Positions 1 through 6,176 of a DNA stretch of 9,357 nucleotides are shown here, piece after piece. The translations under genes were made by a program, and so were the position numbers. Position 1 is the first letter of the stretch. Each line of letters opens with the position of its first letter. Below the pieces are notes generated by a model. The model worked only from the letters and a program-made list of their open reading frames with translations. It did no database searches and had not been told where the DNA came from. This stretch comes from UBA9732 sp963615565 (GTDB lineage: Bacteria; Spirochaetota; Spirochaetia; Sphaerochaetales; Sphaerochaetaceae). The stretch spans positions 1 to 9,357 of the forward strand of contig CAVEGR010000106.1 in the NCBI GenBank assembly GCA_963615565.1. The letters run 5' to 3'.

Positions 1-47
1 CTTTGTATAAGATTAGCCAAACTTAACGGCTTAAAATTAAGAAGCGT

Positions 48-63
48 TTCCCCTCTTTGGGAA
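48..63 (-). terminator. Weak hairpin downstream of the AAA ATPase gene
   Basis: A 5-bp stem (TTCCC at 48-52 against GGGAA at 59-63, 6-nt loop) lies 14 bases past the ATPase stop codon. Read on the minus strand, a T-rich stretch (TTAATTTT) follows only after several bases, so it is a poor match to a classical intrinsic terminator. The rest of 1-77 shows no gene. Confidence 0.25.
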
Positions 64-77
64 TAGTTCAACTTTTC

Positions 78-1295
78 TTAACCCCATGTCTCAGCGAGCA
101 GAAAGTCTCGAATGTTCATATGTTTGATACCATCTTTGCTCATGTTAATTTCATCTAACGAAATAACATATTTAGGCCAGTTGTCATCAACATATCTATA
201 CACACCAAACTCTCTTTCAATTGTACTTTCGCCTGAAAGTATATAAGCAACCTGAATGTAAATTATTTCATTAGAGTTTGATGCAACAAAATCAATTTCT
301 CTGTTTCCTACTCTTCCTGTAGTTACATTGTATCCACGTCTCAAAAGTTCCAGTAACACAATATTCTCGAGTATGAGTTCAATGTCTAATTCATTTTTTC
401 CATATATTGCTTCTCTGATACCATGGTCTGCAATATAATATTTTTCGTTTGTAGAGAGAATTTCCTTTCCTGAGATATCTTCTCTCTTTACTTGGTAAAA
501 CAGAAAGGCTTCCATGCTAAATCTTATGTAGTTAAGTATAGTGTCTACGCTGACTTTTCTATATTCTGCTTTAAAATATTTTGATATTGAAGAAGCAGAG
601 AATGTCCGTCCAATATTAGCTATAACATAATTTAGTACCCTGTTTAGAAGATCTATATCTCTTATATTGTTTCTTTTAGCAATATCCTTGATAGAAATGG
701 CTGTATAAGTATCACCTAAATATATTTTTGAAGCTTCCACGTTATAATTAATAACAGACAAAAACGGCATTCCTCCTAGTTGTATATATTCTATAAAGGA
801 AGTTGCTATACTCTTTTCAGGAAAACTTAATTGATACAAAGTTAGAAATTCGCCGAAAGAAAATGGATATATAATAAACTCTACATAACGTCCTGCAAGA
901 TAAGTAGACAGTTCTCCAGAAAGAAGCTTAGCATTTGACCCTGTTATATAAATGTCACAATCAATGGTAACACGAAGAGAATTAACAACCTTCTCCCATT
1001 CTTGTACTTCTTGAATCTCATCAAAGAAAAGATAAAGTTTACCTTCAATGTCTTTTTTTCTTTTAAGAATCTCTTCGTTTAGAGCCTGTGACGTACATAG
1101 ATAAGTAAGCTTTAAATCTTCAAAATTATAAGACAAACAATTTGATTCTTTAATCCCATTATCTTTAAGTTCTTTTTTTACAAGTTCAAGCATAACAGAC
1201 TTACCTGAACGCCGGATTCCCGTTAATACTTTAATGATATCTTTTCCCACAAATGGCCTTATGCGCCTCATATATGTCTCTCGTTCAATAATCAT
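78..1295 (-). CDS. AAA-family ATPase with C-terminal DUF4143 (AAA_14 family)
   Basis: A 405-residue protein with two parts. Residues 1 to about 200 form a P-loop ATPase: Walker A is GIRRSGKS at 26-33, Walker B is LYLFFDEIQ with D92 and E93, a sensor-like YITGSNAKLL lies near 116-125, and an LAGR segment with R136 is a candidate arginine finger. The C-terminal half is DUF4143-like and carries GNREIDF (E333, D335) followed by YIQVAY. This resembles a restriction-nuclease-like core, but Gln348 sits where a catalytic Lys would be expected. Proteins of this architecture are common in spirochaetes, Bacteroidetes and archaea, and their cellular role is not established. The start is supported by the Shine-Dalgarno sequence GAGGTG four to five bases upstream. 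It is the last gene of the minus-strand series, has its own predicted promoter, and looks more AT-rich than radC, so it may be accessory. No frameshift or truncation is seen. Confidence 0.9.
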   Translation of the reverse strand: MIIERETYMRRIRPFVGKDIIKVLTGIRRSGKSVMLELVKKELKDNGIKESNCLSYNFEDLKLTYLCTSQALNEEILKRKKDIEGKLYLFFDEIQEVQEWEKVVNSLRVTIDCDIYITGSNAKLLSGELSTYLAGRYVEFIIYPFSFGEFLTLYQLSFPEKSIATSFIEYIQLGGMPFLSVINYNVEASKIYLGDTYTAISIKDIAKRNNIRDIDLLNRVLNYVIANIGRTFSASSISKYFKAEYRKVSVDTILNYIRFSMEAFLFYQVKREDISGKEILSTNEKYYIADHGIREAIYGKNELDIELILENIVLLELLRRGYNVTTGRVGNREIDFVASNSNEIIYIQVAYILSGESTIEREFGVYRYVDDNWPKYVISLDEINMSKDGIKHMNIRDFLLAETWG

Positions 1296-1309
1296 TAGTC
1301 ACCTCTTAA

Positions 1310-1366
1310 TATCGATTATAATAGAAATATAACACATTTCAATGATTTCTTCGACTATAATCGATA
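1310..1366. repeat. 11-bp perfect inverted repeat around the ATPase promoter
   Basis: TATCGATTATA (1310-1320) and TATAATCGATA (1356-1366) are exact reverse complements separated by 35 bp. One arm covers the -10 box of the predicted ATPase promoter; the other lies about 14 bp upstream of the -35 box. This placement suits a paired operator for a repressor. A regulator is not identified in the window, so the function is inferred. Confidence 0.5.
1315..1342 (-). promoter_or_regulatory. Sigma-70-type promoter for the AAA ATPase gene
   Basis: On the minus strand a -35 box TTGAAA (1337-1342) is separated by 16 bp from a perfect -10 box TATAAT (1315-1320). The start codon at 1295 would give a short leader that still contains the GAGG ribosome-binding site. 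This is the clearest promoter in the window. Confidence 0.6.
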
Positions 1367-1392
1367 AAACTATTCTCAAATCATTCTTACCC

Positions 1393-2091
1393 CTACTGCA
1401 ACGAGAATTCTCCGGTCTCAGCCAAAGATCTATACGAATCTTCACTGAAAATAATATGGTCTAACACCTCAATGCCAAGAAGAGCTCCAGCCTTTCTAAT
1501 ACGAGCAGTGATAGCTAAGTCATCAAGACTTGGCTCTAAATTTCCACTAGGATGATTGTGCGCCAAGACAACAGCAGTGGCCCTATCCTTTAATGGATCA
1601 GCAAAAATTTCTCTAGGGTGCACCAAAGTCCTATTCACAAGACCAATTGAAACAACATTAATCCCCAAAAGTTCATGCGCGCCATTTAGCATCACACAAA
1701 TAAAATGTTCTTGTTGCCTTGCTCCATAATGCCGGATTGCTTCAAAAATTGCGTAGGGTTCATTCATACTCTTGCGCCGTGTGTACGTCATTCTGCGTCC
1801 AAACTCCAAACACGCACAAATGGTGGCAGCCTTAGCCGGACCAAGCCCCACAATTTGCTCTAAGTCTTGTGGCTCCACCCCGTTTTTTCCTTTTAAATCG
1901 ATAACTTCCAGAATTTCCTGTGCTAAATCTTGCACAGGTTTATTCTTACCACCAGATCCTAAAAGGATGCAAAGTAATTCCAAGTCGCTAATGCCCAAAG
2001 GACCACGTTCCTGCATACGCTCTCGTGGTCTCTGCTCTTTAGGCATATCCTTAATAGATTTGTATTCAATAGATTTAAACGTGTATCTCAT
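1393..2091 (-). CDS. radC: RadC family JAMM/MPN protein
   Basis: This is a RadC-family protein of 232 residues from the chosen ATG. The N-terminal part holds the family opening RPRERMQ and SDLELLCILLGSGG, then a helix-hairpin-helix stretch (IVGLGPAKAATICACLEFGRR). The C-terminal MPN/JAMM domain has HPREIFADPL and the metal motif HNHPSG with the downstream Asp in PSLDD, followed by GIEVLDHIIF. The metal ligands (two His, one Asp) are intact. The old link to DNA repair is weak, and the biochemical role is unsettled. The open frame extends to a TTG at 2154, but the 21 extra residues are unlike the family and coincide with a terminator hairpin, so 2091 was chosen. A shorter start at 2046 is possible. 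No good Shine-Dalgarno sequence was found for either. The gene sits between a terminator and the ATPase promoter and looks richer in GC than the ATPase gene. Confidence 0.92.
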   Translation of the reverse strand: MRYTFKSIEYKSIKDMPKEQRPRERMQERGPLGISDLELLCILLGSGGKNKPVQDLAQEILEVIDLKGKNGVEPQDLEQIVGLGPAKAATICACLEFGRRMTYTRRKSMNEPYAIFEAIRHYGARQQEHFICVMLNGAHELLGINVVSIGLVNRTLVHPREIFADPLKDRATAVVLAHNHPSGNLEPSLDDLAITARIRKAGALLGIEVLDHIIFSEDSYRSLAETGEFSLQ

Positions 2092-2117
2092 ATTAAGTAA
2101 TACAAAATTTTCGTCAA
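2090..2117 (-). promoter_or_regulatory. Possible promoter of radC
   Basis: On the minus strand TTGACG (2112-2117) and TAATAT (2090-2095) are spaced by 16 bp, just after the T-run of the upstream terminator, where a radC promoter should be. The -10 box abuts the chosen ATG, so a transcript from here would begin inside the chosen coding region and would favour the shorter start at 2046. The pairing could be chance. Confidence 0.3.
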
Positions 2118-2130
2118 ATCCATTTAAGTT

Positions 2131-2177
2131 AAAAAAAAGAGCTGTAACACTCAATCAGAAAGCCTGATTTTGTTACA
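2131..2177 (-). terminator. Intrinsic terminator with T8 tract, end of the long minus-strand run
   Basis: On the minus strand TGTAACA (2171-2177) pairs with TGTTACA (2143-2149), and inside it AATCAG (2164-2169) pairs with CTGATT (2153-2158) around a GCTTT loop. The stem is interrupted by one small asymmetric bulge. Four bases later comes an unbroken run of eight T (2131-2138). This fits rho-independent termination of transcripts coming from the HdeD-like gene. Confidence 0.7.
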
Positions 2178-2188
2178 ACCCTTATAAA

Positions 2189-2226
2189 ATGTAGACTAGG
2201 CAACCTGTAGCCTTATTAATCTACAT
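2189..2226 (-). terminator. Second hairpin directly after the HdeD-like gene
   Basis: Outer arms ATGTAGA (2189-2195) and TCTACAT (2220-2226) are perfect complements, and an inner AGGC (2198-2201) pairs with GCCT (2210-2213). On the minus strand it is followed by a short T-rich stretch (TTTTAT). It lies 5 bases past the stop codon and precedes the stronger terminator, so the two may form a tandem terminator. The structured region could also be a small RNA 3' end. Confidence 0.45.
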
Positions 2227-2230
2227 CTAA

Positions 2231-2833
2231 TCAGTTAGCATCCTTAACTTTTGCATCAATTTCAACTATAGTTGCATTCTTTGCAAGACGGCGCAGTCTG
2301 AAGGCCCAGACAATAGAACCAAAACCAAAAACTGCAATAACAATACCAATAACCTTTGCAAAAGTAGTCAAAACAGCAGTTGGATTTGTAAACAACAAAA
2401 TAGCAATCAAAATGCTAATGATACCTTCAAAAATAAAATGATCAATTGGAATTCCTGGTAAGAAAGAACGAGCAGTTGCTGCATTCTGGAACGATACAAT
2501 TGCAGAGAAAATAAGACCAAATGCAAAGATATAAACCAAAATTGTAATAGCTGTCTGTGCAACAAACATTGGAACTAAAACAGCAGCAATACCAAGCAAA
2601 ATACTTATAATACTTTTCATAATTGCCAACGCTCTTGTAGTTGCAAGAAAATGCCAGCGTTTGATACTAAATAGAGTATAAAAACCATCACATATGGCTC
2701 CAATACCCGAAGCAATCATTAAAATTGTGACAAAATAATCACTATAGATGAAAATAAGAACACCAACAGCAATAACCATGAGCCCAAAAATAATCATAGC
2801 CCAAAACTTTTTAGCTAAACTCTTTAGTGACAT
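2231..2833 (-). CDS. HdeD-like (DUF308) six-helix membrane protein
   Basis: A 200-residue, almost wholly hydrophobic protein. Six membrane segments can be placed at roughly 12-30, 33-55, 70-90, 94-115, 133-149 and 155-178, with a basic tail FRLRRLAK. The layout (three hairpin pairs, small loops, a WAFRLRRL-type end) is that of the HdeD/DUF308 family, named after the Escherichia coli acid-resistance membrane protein; the molecular activity of the family is unknown. The start was set at the ATG at 2833 because GGAGGGG lies six bases upstream; a longer frame begins with an ATG at 2848 that overlaps this ribosome-binding site and is unlikely. The gene follows the FKBP gene by 36 bases and is probably co-transcribed with it, which hints at an envelope-stress role, by inference only. 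Two hairpins end the transcript. Confidence 0.8.
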   Translation of the reverse strand: MSLKSLAKKFWAMIIFGLMVIAVGVLIFIYSDYFVTILMIASGIGAICDGFYTLFSIKRWHFLATTRALAIMKSIISILLGIAAVLVPMFVAQTAITILVYIFAFGLIFSAIVSFQNAATARSFLPGIPIDHFIFEGIISILIAILLFTNPTAVLTTFAKVIGIVIAVFGFGSIVWAFRLRRLAKNATIVEIDAKVKDAN

Positions 2834-2869
2834 AACCGTCCCCTCCATAGTCTATATGAATACTCAAAG

Positions 2870-3562
2870 TTACTGAACAATTGAGTAAGTTTCAACCTCA
2901 AAAATCAAAAGTGAATTAGGTTCAATACTTCCCACGCCAGATGCACCATAACCAATATCGGGATGAATGTAGAAAATGTAGTGTGACCCTATTGGCATAA
3001 GTTTGCAGCCCTCTGCAAAGCCTGCAATGACACTTGAGAGCGCAAATGATGAATGCTCGCCTCTGGAATAGGAGCTATCTATAACCGTGCCATCTAGGAG
3101 GGTCAACTCATAATCCAGCTCAACTGTGTCCGTATCCGTGGGCTGCACGCCTGTGCCCTGAGATATTATCTTGTATTGCAATCCCATTTCCGTTGTATAA
3201 ACTCCTTCCTGCTTGGCATTTTCTTCCAAAAAGCTTTCTGCAACCTGCAAGTTCTCTTCTGCCAGCTTGGCCATACGAGCAGCGTAATCAGCACTGTAGT
3301 TCTCAATAATCTGTTGCATTTGCTCGTCTGTGTAAAGTGGAGTCTGATTGTAATAATCATAATAGCCAACAGCGCCAAAAGTATCGTTCAGCTCTGGATA
3401 GTAGTAATACTTGTAGTAGTAATAATAGTCATTTGTGATGTAACCCACAACATAGCTGAATTGATCAAGCAAATTAGTAGGAACATTAGCGTGAAGCTCA
3501 GTTGCAAAAATAGAGCTTATAGCCACAAGAAGCACTAGAAGTGCAATAATTGTCTTTTTCAT
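2870..3562 (-). CDS. Secreted FKBP-type peptidyl-prolyl isomerase with tyrosine-rich N-terminal region
   Basis: A 230-residue protein with a signal peptide (MKK, hydrophobic core, probable cleavage after IFA at 20 or LHA at 25; no lipobox Cys). The N-terminal part (about 28-120) matches the layout of Mip/FkpA dimerisation domains (FSYVVGY early, LYTDEQMQQIIENY later, then a charged helix). In between, where relatives have an ordinary helical segment, lie Y46-Y50, K51, Y52-Y55 and YYDYY at 67-71. The FKBP fold occupies 127-230: Y151, D162, F173, V178-I179, Y205 and F221 keep the usual pocket, while the pocket Trp is F182 and the usual Phe before D162 is I161. It probably assists folding of exported proteins in the periplasm. 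AGAGGA lies eight bases before the ATG. The gene follows a VanZ-like gene and precedes the HdeD-like gene. The fold is sure; retained activity is probable. Confidence 0.88.
   Translation of the reverse strand: MKKTIIALLVLLVAISSIFATELHANVPTNLLDQFSYVVGYITNDYYYYYKYYYYPELNDTFGAVGYYDYYNQTPLYTDEQMQQIIENYSADYAARMAKLAEENLQVAESFLEENAKQEGVYTTEMGLQYKIISQGTGVQPTDTDTVELDYELTLLDGTVIDSSYSRGEHSSFALSSVIAGFAEGCKLMPIGSHYIFYIHPDIGYGASGVGSIEPNSLLIFEVETYSIVQ
3398..3427 (-). repeat. Tyrosine-codon run (TAY repeat) inside the FKBP gene
   Basis: Nine of ten consecutive codons are TAT or TAC, interrupted by one AAG, encoding five Tyr, one Lys and four Tyr. TAT and TAC are mixed, so this is not a pure trinucleotide repeat. 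That suggests selection for tyrosine rather than recent slippage. Confidence 0.85.
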
Positions 3563-3576
3563 CTCAATATCCTCTT

Positions 3577-3595
3577 GAGGTTTTTGAAAAACCTC
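3577..3595. promoter_or_regulatory. Inside-out palindrome next to the FKBP ribosome-binding site
   Basis: GAGGTTTTT and AAAAACCTC form perfect 9-bp arms around one central base. The palindrome is one base from the FKBP Shine-Dalgarno sequence (3571-3575). On the minus strand no T-run follows, so it is not a standard terminator. The same core recurs upstream of nanA (9116-9142). The 3' arm ends in CCTC, which is complementary to the ribosome-binding GAGG. Confidence 0.5.
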
Positions 3596-3625
3596 TCTTA
3601 GTGGTTCTTAGGAATAGTTTCTTAG
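3596..3625 (-). repeat. Three CTAAGA direct repeats in the FKBP leader
   Basis: On the minus strand CTAAGA occurs at 3620-3625, 3606-3611 and 3596-3601, with start-to-start spacings of 14 and 10 bases, all within the 80-base gap between the VanZ-like and FKBP genes. No known site is recognised; it may be a binding site array or chance in a short AT-rich gap. Confidence 0.35.
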
Positions 3626-3642
3626 AAACCTTTATGATTTTA

Positions 3643-4086
3643 TTACTTGGAAGGTTTAGTTTCAACCTTAAGCATAACTTTGCACAAAAACAACACACAA
3701 AGTAAACAAACAAAAGCGCCAACCAAAGCTCCTGTGAAGTCTGCAAGCATATCCAAAACGTCAAAACTTCTACCAAAATGCGGTTGAACAAATTCAATCA
3801 ACACACCATATAACAATGATATTAAGACAGGTAATACGCCGCAAATAACAAGACTTTTGAATGTAGCACCTTGAGAGAATCTCTTACTAATGCCCAAAGA
3901 CAAAAGAGTTAAAGAAAATGAAAAACCGGCGTAAGCAATAAAATGTTCAACTTTATCAACATTTTTAAAGTCAAAGGGAACATCAATGTCGCTTTTTAGT
4001 GAGAGATAAGTAATGAGCAAAAGACAAATTAACACTAAAGAAAAACCAATTATTTTAATTATTTTTTTCAATGTCTCAAACTTCAC
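3643..4086 (-). CDS. VanZ-like family membrane protein
   Basis: A 147-residue protein with four predicted membrane helices (about 10-30, 48-66, 79-100 and 114-137). The VanZ family signature is present: DKVEHFIAYAGF (D44, H48) before helix 2, then IEFVQPHFGRSFDVLDMLADFTGALVG (E98, Q101, R106, D109, D112, D116, G119), the acidic and arginine pattern that defines the family. VanZ itself gives low-level teicoplanin resistance, but most small chromosomal relatives have no known function, and nothing nearby suggests antibiotic resistance here. The start is GTG at 4086, sharing a GTGA overlap with the stop of the upstream radical SAM gene, so translation is probably coupled. GGAG lies about ten bases before it inside that gene. 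The family call is firm; the role is unknown. Confidence 0.83.
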   Translation of the reverse strand: MKFETLKKIIKIIGFSLVLICLLLITYLSLKSDIDVPFDFKNVDKVEHFIAYAGFSFSLTLLSLGISKRFSQGATFKSLVICGVLPVLISLLYGVLIEFVQPHFGRSFDVLDMLADFTGALVGAFVCLLCVLFLCKVMLKVETKPSK

Positions 4087-5147
4087 CTGTACAAATCTCC
4101 TTGAACAGCTCCAATTTGTCTCATTTGAGACTCAAGTTTGCGTAAAAAAGTATTCTTGTCAGCAAAGGCTCTAGGGCTTGCCAGTCTATGAGCAGGCGTT
4201 TCGCATACAAGCCTTTCAATAACTATGTCTGAAGGAATCCTTCTGAGAATATAAATTGTACTAGCAATGTGCCGAGTCATACAAGGTGCAGTTATTTCAC
4301 CTTGCAGATATTGATTGTACAGCACTGTACCAGAACAAATATTCAAGTTATGAATCTTAATAGCATTAGGATGTACTTTGTTAATAATCTCAATTGTTTG
4401 ATCTAGTTCTGCTTTTCCTTCTCCAGGAAAGCCTGTGAGAATGTGTAAACAAAGCTCCAATCCATGGGCCTTAACCTTACTGCAAGCATTCAAAAAACAT
4501 GCTACATCATGGCCTCTTTGCATTGCTTTTAAAATTTCATCATTGCCACTTTGAAGGCCTAATTCTACACATACAGGCCAAAATTTATTGTTATATGTGG
4601 AAATTAGGTCAAGATTGTCATCATCTATGCAATCTGGTCTTGTGGAAATTATAAAGCCTTCCCAGTCGTAATCAGACAATGCAAAGTCATAAATTTCTTT
4701 TAACTTTTCAACTGGTGCAAAAGTATTTGAGAAAGACTGAAGATAGAGTGCAAAATGTTCTACTTTATATCTTCTTGCAATGAAATTTCGTCCGCGTTCA
4801 ATCTGCTCTTTAATACGTTTTTTAGTTAGAAAATCCAAGTAGCTATTTTCTTCTTTAAAAGAATCTTCTCTAAATAAGCTCTTTCCCTTGGTTTGATCTA
4901 TTTCTTGTTCAAAGTCACTATCATGCCTAAAGCCACTTTCCTCTGTTCTAAGATAAGCAGCTCTAGCCCCTTGGCTATCACAATACACACAGCCAGAAGT
5001 ACCCTTTAATCCACAACGGTTTGGGCAAGAAAAGCCAGCATCAACACCTACTCTAAAGATTTTATGACCAAACTTTTCAATTAGACTAGAGGAATATGTT
5101 TTATAAGGAGCTTGTTTTATGTTTGCTGCAGTTTTTAAATCAGACAT
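4083..5147 (-). CDS. TIGR01212/YhcC-type radical SAM protein
   Basis: A 354-residue protein matching Escherichia coli YhcC along its length. The iron-sulfur motif is the CX11CX2C form typical of this family, with C41, C53 and C56 in FSCPNRCGLKGTSGCVYC. Other conserved stretches are LYLQSFSNTFAPVEKL, STRPDC, VELGLQSGND, RGHDVACF, LHILTGFPGEG and IKIHNLNICSGT. Family members are presumed cytosolic [4Fe-4S] and S-adenosylmethionine enzymes; the substrate is not established, though related Elp3-like proteins act on RNA. Compared with YhcC there are roughly 45 extra residues between the cluster motif and the next conserved helix (about 66-115), rich in charged residues. The start ATG at 5147 lies 23 bases after the fmt stop and lacks a clear Shine-Dalgarno sequence. 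The stop overlaps the VanZ-like gene. Confidence 0.88.
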   Translation of the reverse strand: MSDLKTAANIKQAPYKTYSSSLIEKFGHKIFRVGVDAGFSCPNRCGLKGTSGCVYCDSQGARAAYLRTEESGFRHDSDFEQEIDQTKGKSLFREDSFKEENSYLDFLTKKRIKEQIERGRNFIARRYKVEHFALYLQSFSNTFAPVEKLKEIYDFALSDYDWEGFIISTRPDCIDDDNLDLISTYNNKFWPVCVELGLQSGNDEILKAMQRGHDVACFLNACSKVKAHGLELCLHILTGFPGEGKAELDQTIEIINKVHPNAIKIHNLNICSGTVLYNQYLQGEITAPCMTRHIASTIYILRRIPSDIVIERLVCETPAHRLASPRAFADKNTFLRKLESQMRQIGAVQGDLYR

Positions 5148-5170
5148 TTCAAATTTATTCTATTTCAAAT

Positions 5171-6148
5171 TCAACTGAACTGGCTTTCTAAAATCCATCT
5201 ATTGCCATTCACAAAAGCTTTGTGATCTAACTCTTTTTTTGAAGGTAATTGAAGACCATTTATCCAAAGTACTTTGTCTGCACAAGCAACGCCAATTCCT
5301 CTATCTTTTCTGAAGCCAACAACTGTTCCGGTTTTTACATTTATCAAAGGCTCTTCAGCTTCAAGTTCGTCAAAACCACCCCATACGCTGGTAATCAAAA
5401 CTTCTTTGCCATCAGCAAAAGCAAATGCTTTTGGCCAAGGATAGGATGCACGAACAAGACAATGCAGTTCAAATGCAGTTTTTGTAAAGTCAATTCTGCC
5501 ATCTTCTTTTCCAATCATTCTACAATATGATGGCCCATTTCCTTGGCAAACAGCAGAAATTTCATGACATAATGCCTGTTTTAGGACATCAGGAACAAAA
5601 ATAGAGGCTTCTTCAGCTACAGTATTAGTCAACGTTAAAGTTGTTTCTTTTCCCGTTAAAGGAATACGTTGTACACCCCATAAATCACCCTCATCCATTC
5701 TTTCTCCAATAGTTTGTAAAGAAATTGCACCTTCATGTAAACCATTTAAAATTGTAGCTTGAATGGGAGAAGGACCTCTAAATAGAGGAAGTGGAGATGG
5801 ATGAACATTAAAAGTTCCATTAGGAAAAAGAGCAAGGAACATTGGTCCAAAGATTTTGCCATATGCAAATGTTACTAACACATTAGCTCCAAGTTCTCTA
5901 ACAGCCTGCCTTGCCTCTTTTTTTAGAGAATCAAATTGCAAAACCGGAAGGCCTAATTCAATTGCTGTTTCTTTTACAGGAGATGGACACAACTTTGCAG
6001 AGCGTCCAGAGCTCTTATCCATAGACGTGAGAACACCTACTACATTAAAAGAATTTGCAAGTGCCCTAAGAAGTGGCACTGCAATCTCAGGAGTACCAGC
6101 AAAGAGAATCTTATTTTCTTTAAGCAAATTATCCGCCAAATCAGCCAT
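5171..6148 (-). CDS. fmt: Methionyl-tRNA formyltransferase
   Basis: A 325-residue enzyme that formylates initiator Met-tRNA using 10-formyl-tetrahydrofolate. The N-terminal Rossmann domain begins ILFAGTPEIAVPLL (14-27). The catalytic triad can be placed as N114 and H116 in FNVHPSPLP and D152 in RMDEGD, matching Asn106, His108 and Asp144 of the Escherichia coli enzyme. RGPSPIQATILNG follows the catalytic loop as usual. The C-terminal tRNA-binding domain starts near GRIDFTKTAFELHCLVRASYPWPKAF and ends QLPSKKELDHKAFVNG. Length is normal. The ATG at 6148 has an AAGGG close upstream (spacing two to three bases), somewhat short. It lies 28 bases after def, the usual pairing, and the next gene follows by 23 bases, so all are likely on one transcript. 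Confidence 0.96.
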   Translation of the reverse strand: MADLADNLLKENKILFAGTPEIAVPLLRALANSFNVVGVLTSMDKSSGRSAKLCPSPVKETAIELGLPVLQFDSLKKEARQAVRELGANVLVTFAYGKIFGPMFLALFPNGTFNVHPSPLPLFRGPSPIQATILNGLHEGAISLQTIGERMDEGDLWGVQRIPLTGKETTLTLTNTVAEEASIFVPDVLKQALCHEISAVCQGNGPSYCRMIGKEDGRIDFTKTAFELHCLVRASYPWPKAFAFADGKEVLITSVWGGFDELEAEEPLINVKTGTVVGFRKDRGIGVACADKVLWINGLQLPSKKELDHKAFVNGNRWILESQFS

Positions 6149-6176
6149 TTCCCTTCTTTTTTATTTTCTTTTCTTT

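Noticed and set aside
1772..2167. Plus-strand open frame opposite radC, and similar frames opposite fmt, def, FKBP, kinase and nanA
   Set aside because: They lie antisense to genes with clear family motifs, lack ribosome-binding sites and encode low-complexity or Cys/Ser-rich products with no recognisable family.
3398..3427. CRISPR or microsatellite array
   Set aside because: The repeated triplets are in frame, use mixed TAT/TAC codons and lie inside a complete FKBP gene.
3643..4086. Glycopeptide resistance gene vanZ
   Set aside because: The protein is VanZ-like, but no vanA/B-type ligase, dehydrogenase or regulator is nearby, and chromosomal VanZ-like proteins are common without any resistance role.
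5146..5171. 10-bp direct repeat ATTTCAAATT at 5146-5155 and 5162-5171
   Set aside because: It straddles the fmt stop and the radical SAM start in AT-rich sequence; short and with no structural context, so probably chance.
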